Shown here: positions 55,301-64,000 of the stretch, one piece after another
How positions within the stretch are numbered: position 1 is the stretch's first letter
How the letters are laid out: each line of letters opens with the position of its first letter
Assembly: GCA_948099385.1 (NCBI GenBank)
Contig: CANUEZ040000020.1
Coordinates: 12,541,501 to 12,605,500, forward strand
DNA from: Fasciola hepatica
Taxonomy: Eukaryota > Platyhelminthes > Trematoda > Plagiorchiida > Fasciolidae
Length of the DNA: 64,000 nucleotides
Direction: 5' to 3'
Notes under the pieces: model-generated
What the model saw: only the letters and a program-made list of their open reading frames with translations
What the model was told of the DNA's origin: nothing
The model's database searches: none
Program-made: the position numbers and the translations under genes

Positions 55301-56848
55301 CAGATGAAAGGATGACGGTTAGAAACATCACCAGGTAATATTTGTTAGTGAAAAACAGCCAAATGTATGAAATTTAATTTTTACTAACTTCTAAGAATCA
55401 CAGAGTTTTCCGAATTGAGTATGATCGCTCATACTCAACTATCATCGGACCAACCGAGAACTAACGTCAGTATGGGTGAGTTTTGCTTAGGTTTGAAATG
55501 ACCTTCCGGTTTTGTACTATTTCATAAAAACGCTAAGAAAGAGAAATTAATTGTGATGAGAGTACTTTATCACCGAAGTTTTGGTGGCAACTGTTAAACA
55601 AAACTCGTGCAATTGTAGTAAGTGGTTGCCGCATGCTAATAAAGTACTTCCTATTCGAGGAGAGTGGACGGCATGCGTGGTATCCGGTGCGTACCGAAAT
55701 CTGCTATTCGAACGCTATGGCGTTAATTCGGTATTGTTTTGCATCATGTCGAGAGATTTGTTTGCTTCTCATGTAACGAACAGAATGACCGCGGAGCTAT
55801 AAACCGGTTTTGGTTACAATAAATTCCATGTCTTGCTCAAATTCGGAGAACGTAAATGTGCAATAGGTCGTAAAATCAAATCGAGAAAATGATCGCACCT
55901 AAAAAGGATATCGGAATGAGGACGGAAATTGCCACCGTTATTGGAGATTTGCGGGAAAATTTACAGAATGACCAATTTGATGTGACTTGCCTAACCCCGG
56001 TATTCTGTGGTGTTTACACATAAACTATACGATTTACTACCTGTCTGATTCTTTCCCTGATGATTTCGGAATAATTGGATATCAGTGTGAACTCGTAGCG
56101 CATGGGATTTAGGAAGCGGACCAAGATACGGGGCGCGTTTCGATTGCAAACGACGTGAGCCGCCAAGTCGTCGTACGGGAATGAATTATATACCCAGTCT
56201 CCAGTTGTACATGAGTGTTCATTTGTATGATTTTGTCTTGTCTGTCTGCTGGTTCACAACTCAGCGGCTCGTCTCCTCGGTGAAACTCTTCCAATTGTTT
56301 TCAATAATTTATGGATAAAAACTGTTTAATAACATCCATGATACAAATTTTCACGTGACTTGCCACAAACAGTACAGATGGATTGTGTTTGATTCATATA
56401 CTGGAGAATCGACTTAATACGTGTATATCGTTTACAAGTACACATTCTACCAGTATGTTTTACCTCGGGTGATAAAGCAATTATTGCAGTGCTTTCGAAT
56501 CTCACATAAGCTGAGAAACAGTTTTGCTGCGAATTGTCCCGCTGGGCATGTTACAGACGAGTTTCGCTTCCACTAAGCCTTGAGGTGCGTTTGGCCTACT
56601 AATGTTGCTGCTTTTGCACTTGGGTTGTTAATACTTTTATTTATGATATAATTCGTGATGCAGTGTTAACGCTGAAGCCTTCACTGATTATCACAGAAAC
56701 ACTGTACAGCTATTTCAAGTTTGTTAGGAATCGTCAGCAGTGCACACTCACCGAGCCTCCTTTAGAAATCCGGTCAGGTTTGAACTATTTTGAGTTGAAC
56801 ACCTCACCATCGGGTTCTCTGGAGTGTTCGTAACGTAACCTGGGATTC
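52381..56848. other. Region with no recognisable gene
   Basis: Only short open frames. Contains a run of 12 G (54541-54552). A good acceptor (cggttttttcag) before 55281 and a possible donor at 55335 could bound a small + strand exon, but the peptide is not recognisable. Confidence 0.4.
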
Positions 56849-57130
56849 CTTCAGAGAGGACGTCCATTTGGGGGAGTCAATCGCCGTGCGGTGGACAGGT
56901 TGGTATCATTCAAAATAAGTGACGGGAAGGCACGACATCATGTAGTGTTGACGTGAAAAAACCGTTGAAATTTGGTCTGGATAGCGTGATGGTTAGGTAT
57001 TCGACTCACAGTCGTTCACCATGAGTTTGAGCCCCGGTTGAGGCTTAGTGGATGTACACTGCTGATGATTCCTTACGGGGAGGAATTGAGTGTTGATACT
57101 GCGTGATAAGTCAATACATTCGAACAAAAA
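56849..57130 (+). mobile_element. Second SINE copy, hammerhead lost
   Basis: Aligns with 50899-51230: shared aagtgacgg...catcatgtagtgtt..., ggatagcg, cagtcgttcacc, and actgctgatgattcc. The B box is mutated (GAGTTTGAGCC). After CTGATGATTCC the sequence that holds GAAA and helices I and III in the first copy is replaced by a short stretch (ttacggggagga), so no ribozyme can fold. Confidence 0.75.
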
Positions 57131-57572
57131 TACCCCACTAGTTGTATTGGTAGTCGTTTGCTTACGGGAAAAGAATTCGCTTTGAATATCGGATCTGATC
57201 GACGAGATCGTTTGCCCCGACAGATTCTAGCTAGTGATATCGGTACAATGCAGAAGCTGCCTGTTTTCTGCTGAGCATTTACGTGTCACTATTCCCGTTG
57301 ATGGTTGGATGGATTACAATTCTCTTCCGTTTTAACGAAAAAACTCAAGAGAGAATCATGCGGAATAGAAAGATGCATATATTCTTAGAAAGAAAATCCG
57401 GCGGAGCATCTTTTACATCCTTCTAAGATACCGAAAATTGTTCATACCCAAAAAGTATTGCTAGCTATGAGGTTTCATTGGTTCGTGTCTGTCTACCTCT
57501 AGAGTTTTCATTGCACCGATCCGTAATGCAATAGAATTTCCAAACTATTAGCACACTGTTTGTATAACTCAC

Positions 57573-57643
57573 CTTTTTTTATCTCATCGTCGATCTTGCC
57601 AAACAGGGTGCGAATTCCAAGGAGGGCATCCATGCGTAAATTA
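57573..57643 (-). CDS. Possible small exon, minus strand
   Basis: 71 nt between a good acceptor (catgcacttgcag) and a consensus donor (gtgagt). Encodes NLRMDALLGIRTLFGKIDDE and IKK in the open frame. It lies downstream of the 58288-59027 frame on the same strand and could belong to the same gene, but the phases were not reconciled. Confidence 0.35.
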
Positions 57644-58287
57644 CTGCAAGTGCATGAACATTCGACGCCATAGTTTGCCTGAAGTGAGTGTACATGCCTA
57701 CGTTTGGTAGACCATAAAGAACGTAAACCAGAAGTTAGCGAGCACAAAGGGAACAAGTTAGGCCGTCTGCTACTGTGCCTGATCGAATTGAGATGAAAAG
57801 TAGTGGGCTCATTTTACTGACTGCCCTGTGGTTTATTCTACAGATATAAGAAAAACTGAGCCTGATTCGACGTGTTGTGCTTCGGTGGAATTGTCGGATA
57901 ACACCTTGTGCCACAGCTGGTAAACTGCGGATGCTGACCTGTGAAGATAAGGCCTCCAAAACCACTCCTCACTTTCATTCTATTATCGAGTTAATTAATA
58001 CATCTGAGATCGACGTTCACTGAATTATTCTGTTAACTTCTCCGTCAGTCAGTCGTGCAGTCAGTGAATGCAGTAATTCTTCCGAAATTTTCATTTCGGT
58101 TTCATTTTTACCAATGTTTACGCACCGGTAAATCAGGGATCAGGAAAAATGTTGCACATAATTCCTCTCATGTTGAAATAAAGTGATGAAAACGTAGAAA
58201 ATTAATTTTTCTCGTACATTTCTGGCAAATGTAGACGTTATATAGTTTGGACAAGTCAAAGTACAAATCATGGAAAGCTTAACCGTG

Positions 58288-59027
58288 TCATAAAGAATAG
58301 AGTTGTTTTGTTGGTTTTGAAATGTTAACTAAATTTCGTGGTTTCCCGCAGTCCGCATTTGATTTTGTCACATTGACGGACCGAGAAAAGGATTTTGACA
58401 CGTGGTTTGTGGCATTTCTGAGCAACGCTCGTGGCTTGGTAATGACTGATCGACTGGAGGATACTTGCTCAGTCCGATCGGATACGTTCATGGTATGAGT
58501 GCGCAAGTTTGCACTCTCTCCTTCACAAGTCTCTGATCGGGTTATGCCGGTCGCAATTTCGTCACCTCTAATACATTTCTCCTTCAACCCCGTTTTAATG
58601 TTGCCATTGCCGTTTATACCACGCTTGCTACCAACCTTCCGTGTGGTTGATTGATCCAAATGAATCGATTCTGTGGTTTTCGGTGATAACTTGCTTCCAG
58701 TACTTCGTTCATTTACTTGGAGACAGGTCACGCGTGACGAGGTAATGCTGCGACGTTTACTCCAATGAAGCACTCTTTCAATTCGACGCCAATGAATAAC
58801 GATCTGCTTGCGTAACGCCGTCATATTGTGAATTAAAACGGCCGCGCGACAGATAACATGTACACAGCTCAAATAACGTATCACGGCTTCCACACCTTCC
58901 AATGGCACTTCATAAGGCCGTAGTCGATCCGCACGACGAATTGCGTTAAGGATTGCAACCAAGTTTGGATGTTCAGATTGTTCATCTTCACTGGAAAACT
59001 GTAAACCATCTCGATTTAAATCGAAAT
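58288..59027 (-). CDS. Unidentified open frame, probable exon of another gene
   Basis: Minus-strand open frame of about 250 codons ending at 58288. It is preceded by a fair splice acceptor (ttgtacattttcccag, exon beginning at 59027), so it is more likely a last or internal exon than a single-exon gene starting at the ATG at 59043. The first about 90 residues look helical (HPNLVAILNAIRRADRLRPY, GVEAVIRYLSCVHVICRAAV, TALRKQIVIHWRRIERVL). The rest is basic and Ser/Thr-rich and low in complexity. The helical part vaguely recalls TFIIS-N/LEDGF-type bundles, but I do not claim homology. The downstream end may also be a splice donor that I could not place. Confidence 0.5.
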
Positions 59028-59043
59028 CTGGGAAAATGTACAA

Positions 59044-61739
59044 GAAAGTGTACGGAGTGTTGAGGGATTATTCATATTCCGAGGGTTTCGCAGTATTTTT
59101 ACGTACGTGCTTGCACCAAAATAAAGTTACTGATGTAGACTGCGCATCTAAGCTTAATCAGATGAGACAGAGATTTTCTGAACTTTAATTAAAGACATTG
59201 GTTCATGAATGTACAACACATTTCTTTGTCTTTTTGCACAAATTTTTAATTTCAGTCATAATGTACTTTGAAATTACCTTGTCTCTAGTATTTTATGAAG
59301 TTTTACAATAAAAAACAAAGGTTACAAGTGATCTATTCACAGCTAGTGAGGAGGTGACAATAAGCTGTTGTACAGGTTTATCACATATTCTACAGGTGCA
59401 CTTCGTAGTCCAGTTTTTGGGTTCTCATTTGAAACGTGGGGGCAACAATTACTTTATGAAATTTCTTAAGCATACGGTAGCAGTAATAGTGGAAAGAGGG
59501 ACGTATGTTTTACGGGATTTCATTCTCAAATTCTTACGATCGGATTTTTGTGCGAAAAAGTATGAGGAGAGAAAACACACGTGCAATCAGTTTGGAATTT
59601 TATTGTTTGACTGGCCGTTCAGTCAATCGATAAGCAAGCGACGAGGTAAAATAAAGTCATTTTCAGTGGCCTGGATCGAGAACACAGTTGAGAATGACAT
59701 CATCGACCTTCGGTCACGGAAATGCTCGTTCCAACCACGCGGGCTTTATCACGAGAGAGGGAAAGCCGTAGTAAGCTCTTGCGTTGCCCCTTCTTAGAAT
59801 TCGATCATACGAGATATCCGGCAAGGTCATCCGGCATCGTGTACGTGAATCTACTTACTGACTCTAAGAAAGTCAAACACAGAACACTGGGGATTGCCAA
59901 GGTAGTCACCATGTGACTACAGCGGTCTAAACTGTGCTCAGGAAAGAAGTTTGTCCACGCATTTGAACTGTCGTCTACCATGTATCCTCGAATGTGGAGC
60001 CGTTCTTTCTATTTATCCGTGACTTGCAGGCTAACCGAGCGACGGACTGACTGACTGAGTGACTACACGTGCTCTTTCGCATCCATTATTTTTTTCACAT
60101 ATAAGTGTGACTGGAATGGTTTGAGGGTGAAATCACTGAAAACATGCTCGTCTTCTTTTGAAGTTCTCTAGACTAGCAACGAATTTACGCTATAATTCAG
60201 TGTCCCATCAATGGTCTTTGCTTACCTTTCATCTGGGGAAACAGCTAAAAGGGTATGAAATAGACAAATTAAAGAAAAAAATTTACACTGTTACTCTTAG
60301 AAAGATCAAATATTTTCAAGAAACTCGGACACCGATTAGTTGTGGCTTCGTTTCCGCATTAAGTTCAATGAAATATAGTATTGTGAAATATGTTCAAATG
60401 CGCATCAGGAATTTGTGTATTGTTCATCATTACGAGTTCGGACAAATTTTGTCACTCATGCATGACTAAATTTCCATTCGTTTCAATAAAAATAGGTTTC
60501 CCACTGAGCGAATTTGTCTCCCCATAATTATTATTCCAGTGTGGAAGATTGATGTACCTGGAGAGACACAAATCTGACACTGCCTGCAGCCTGTGGAAAC
60601 CAAACAAATCGATGTACAAGAAATGAAATCACTCTCGTCAAAATAATTAATGATCTTATTTGAGCAAAACAAATTACAGCTGGAAACGCTGGGCGTGATC
60701 ACCCAGAATCGCAAGATCCGACGGAACGTTTAATCAGATTAAGCTATGCCAAATGCCCTGATTTTCCTAGTTATCTTGCACATCGAGTGGGTATGCGACT
60801 GGGTTATTTTGTGTCACTGTTCAAGACATTTCTAAGGCCGAGTAAATAATCTTTAGTTAATTCAGAATCGTTCATTGTCTTTTCCTATCCTTTATCACAC
60901 TTTTCGCAGATTGGATTTAGAAATTACATTCCGTTAATTTTTGAGAACTGGCAGGTGGCTATGCTGTAGGCTATGGTGATAATTTTTAGCAGCTTTTGAT
61001 CATTGAACTTGGAGTTCAGGTCACAACGGGTTCACAGTCGGTCAAGTAGAAATCGTCCACGCCCAGGTTTTCGCATGGGTTCTTATTTGGCGGTACAAAA
61101 ATTATCGAGGGTAGCTTATCGTGTTCACTTTGCAATGATAATAAGGGTTGTGTCCATCGATAGGCTCATCAGTCGTGTCCTACAGTTTGATTACATTTTA
61201 GACCGAGGGGCTGCAGTGCTTTGGCAAATTACTCTTTCAAATCACGAAAGGGTCTGCTGATCTGATCGTAGTTGTTTTGGTGGCGAACGTGATTTGTTCT
61301 CTAACGAGCTGTCGCGGTTTGGCAATAATGAATGAATCACATTTTACTGCCCATCTGGCTTTAGTTCATGACTTGTCCTTGACCGCACTGTTCATAATCC
61401 CGTCGTTTTCTCGACTGGTTCCTTTAATACACTCCACCCTAAAAAGGAAAACGGGGCCTTTTGTTTAGCATCTGCCCAATCGAGTTCAGAAGAATTACTC
61501 AACTTGGTCGTCCAAATGGATCAATACAGCGGTAACCATCACCATCCTGTGTTTGCCAGTGATTCTATTCTGTTGCATTACAAATGTTGGATTACTACAC
61601 TTCTTGTTTAAATTAGTGAAAGCGATCTATGTCAGTATTTTCCACCGTAAAAAAACAATTTAACCAAACAAGTTTACATCGAATTTCGGTCCTGTTATTA
61701 CCTAACAACAATTTTTCAAATATCGTGATTTTATTCGTC
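59044..61739. other. Region with no recognisable gene
   Basis: AT-rich with short open frames only. A 33-nt minus-strand stretch at 60560-60592 (acceptor ttgtttccacag, donor gtacat) encodes CRQCQICVSPG, too little to call. Confidence 0.35.
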
Positions 61740-62050
61740 TAATTGTAAATCCCTTGTGTGCTAGTCGTCTTAGCTATGAGGGCATACCGGTAAGGGTAAC
61801 CAGTAACCCGAAGTTACCCAGAGACTTGGAGTGTAGAATCACACCAGGTCCTAATAGGTCAGACGGGGTTACGACTCGGATGACCGTGACTTACTTACTT
61901 ACCGCCGAAGTAACCGAATGTGGTGGGATTCGAACCTCTGGCATCTAATGGGGTATACGCTTCAAATCACTCGACCAGCTCCAGAGCACTTCTGGGACGC
62001 ACGACTACCAGTGATTGCGGTCACCAAGTATCACCTAGATTGCTCACTGG
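61740..62050 (-). repeat. tRNA-like SINE, minus strand
   Basis: On the minus strand an A-box-like TGGTCGAGTGA (about 61970) is followed by a perfect B box GGTTCGAATCC (about 61927-61937), as in Ser/Leu-type tRNAs, with poor acceptor pairing. The flanks down to about 61740 hold short TTAC repeats. It is a different family from the hammerhead SINE; boundaries are uncertain. Confidence 0.5.
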
Positions 62051-64000
62051 CATGATACCAGATAGATTGATTTCTGTTTGAGAAGACTCAACAATATTGT
62101 CTTACTGAAGCCAGTCATGCCCAGAAGCGCGTGAAGTTATTGTACCCATCTGCAACCGTCTTTTACACTTGAATGCAGAGTTGGCCAAATAATTCAATCA
62201 GAATAATTGCATAAGTACACACGACGAAGCAGTACGATTCCATATCATAGCTTGTGGGCATGCATGATGAAATCCTCGTGAACGCGAGCGATTCACAAAA
62301 CAATTCTTCAAGGTGTCTTAACAAGATAAGTTATGAAAAAGCCAAGTTAATTTTTTGTTAGTTCATATTTACCCTGAACATCATTTTAAAATAAAAATAA
62401 TTTCAACGTATTCTGTAAAACAGATCGTAAAATTCTACATACGTTTTGTTCCATTTTGTCATCTCTACGTAACCGGATACCGTGGTATCATTTTTCTTTT
62501 GAAAGTTATTCAAGCGGTATACCATATTTGCTCGCTTCGGTGATGCATACTGTTTAGGACAGTGAGTGATGGAATTGAATGAAACTCAACTTGCGATTGT
62601 TGGTAGATTCTGTTACCTGGTGATGGCCAATAAGCCCCTTAGATCGCCATAATTTTCTGCTTTTGGATCTTTCAGTCAGTGCTGACATTGGTGGAGAAGT
62701 CAGTAAATTCTTTTCGTTTAAAAAAATTAGTTGTTTTCTTAATAACGACAATTCTTAGTCCTCGATGTGTAATTTGGTGCAGATTTGTCAGTTTCCATGG
62801 ATCCGCTCAAATGCCGATAACATAAGCAAATGACGAAAACTCACCGAGTTTGGGACAATTTTCTTTTAGGTGTGCCTCACTGGTTTTTTGGAGAAATGAG
62901 TGAGTAATTATTTGGTGAAATACTGATTTCTGGTGGAAGTAGAAAAAAGCAACTGTTTGACATATAATATTATGAAGAACGAAAATCGATGGGTTTGCCT
63001 ATGCGTCATAAAGTAATGTTGAAGACTGGTGTGATACTTTTCTCTCTTTGCATGGATCGACGATTCTCTGCTTTAATCACTTTGATGAATAGACTCGGTC
63101 GAGGTGGAGCTAAATAACTGTTGGTCGTTTGCAGTCCGATCGGTAAAACGGGGAGATTGTCTACGATCTTGATGCGTCAAGGATCACTAGACGAAACAGG
63201 GCAGCCAACACTTCACTGAGGTCAGTGTCCAATGCGCGGTTAACTTAGATAAGGAGAGAAGCACAAACATAGTTGATTAGATATGGGTAACATGAGGTGA
63301 AAGGAGAGAGATCTATTTGAGACAGGGTTTCGTCTACCGTGGATTTAACCAATCACCATGATATGCGACTACGAGTTCTGTATGCCATCACCTAACCGTG
63401 CATCCTTCAACTTTCAATTCCTTTGAAGCTAGGAAATGCCTACTGCGACAGGAGAACCCGGGTTTGGAGGAAACTGATTGTTTTTCGTCATTGATTAGGT
63501 GGGTTGTACTAATTATGTTGAAAATGGGTGTGTAGTGATAAACCACGAGTCACGAGCAGTGAACAAATGGCGTGGTGCGGTGGAATGGTTCTACATATTG
63601 CTCTCATATTGGTTCTAATTTAGGTTCAACTCCGATGGCCGGAAACCACAGGTAATGGCATTTTCGCGTACCTGTTGGATATAGTCGACCAAGTACAGAA
63701 ATGACACCGAATACCCCTAACCCCACAGACACAGCAGTTTACGCATGCTGACCAACGCGGAGCTGATTAGAATCACCCTAACATACTTGTCCCGTGCAAA
63801 TAGATACTCCGTCCAACCAGCCCGTTACCGAGACCACAAATCAACTCCTCAAAGCCAAACCACAGGACAATCACGATCTAGTCGTGCCCAACAGCATATC
63901 CATCTAATCACTTACCCCTGGAAATTATTGTCCGATTCCCGTGAGTCTTGGCGGATTTAGACATATTCATTTTCTTTGAAATATCAGGATTTACAACAAT
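62051..64000. other. Region with no recognisable gene
   Basis: Short open frames only. No transposon domain or splice-supported exon recognised. Confidence 0.4.

Noticed and set aside
60466..60714. Cys-rich minus-strand frame (CRQCQIC) resembling a zinc finger
   Set aside because: Only a few Cys, no spacing pattern of a known finger could be completed and no flanking exons were found.

Overview
The window is nuclear DNA of a flatworm, most likely a digenean trematode. This is an inference from four things: very short introns at the 5' end of a gene followed by multi-kilobase introns, a dense load of decayed EN+RT (RTE-type) non-LTR retrotransposons, long (TA)n tracts, and a tRNA-derived SINE whose hammerhead ribozyme closely resembles the one in the schistosome Sm-alpha element. 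No bacterial operons, CRISPR array or rRNA is present. Most long open frames here belong to repeats, not to host genes.

One host gene can be reconstructed with confidence: a RAD54B-type SNF2/Swi2 DNA-translocating ATPase on the + strand, in 17 coding exons from 3606 to 48686. The exons, with every phase matching, sum to 2979 nt (992 codons plus stop). The start (MKRSAAPSR), the HKKWEGDG block, helicase motifs I to VI and the RAD54B-specific C-terminus (THELIGC, CQLGP, NWKHSLSE) are all recognisable. Introns 1 and 2 are only 38 and 39 nt and flank a 22-nt micro-exon. Introns 6, 7, 12, 14 and 15 are 5 to 7.6 kb and are stuffed with transposons.

Layout: 1-2075, nothing recognised; 2076-3177, an array of 301-bp units carrying hammerhead ribozymes, set between TA-rich microsatellites; 3606-5715, RAD54B exons 1-6; intron 6, two nested or adjacent RTE-like elements and a third 3' remnant; exon 7; intron 7, RTE-like elements B and C; exons 8-12 (20176-25629), with a minus-strand LINE endonuclease remnant in intron 11; intron 12, RTE element E, a minus-strand Jockey/CR1-like RT remnant, a diverged hammerhead repeat and a Tc1/mariner transposon with about 105-bp TIRs; exons 13-14; intron 14, RTE element D with a 13-bp target-site duplication; exon 15; intron 15, two opposed RTE fragments; exons 16-17. 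Downstream of the gene lie an RTE fragment split by a hammerhead-bearing SINE, a second SINE copy that has lost the ribozyme, an unidentified minus-strand open frame that may be an exon of another gene (58288-59027), and a tRNA-like SINE head at about 61.9 kb.

The most notable observation is that two independent classes of hammerhead-ribozyme retroelement occur in one 64-kb window: a tandem, retrozyme-like 301-bp family (three intact motifs plus one diverged copy 28 kb away) and an Sm-alpha-like SINE. All secondary structures were folded by eye and all homology statements are from recognition of motifs, not from database searches.
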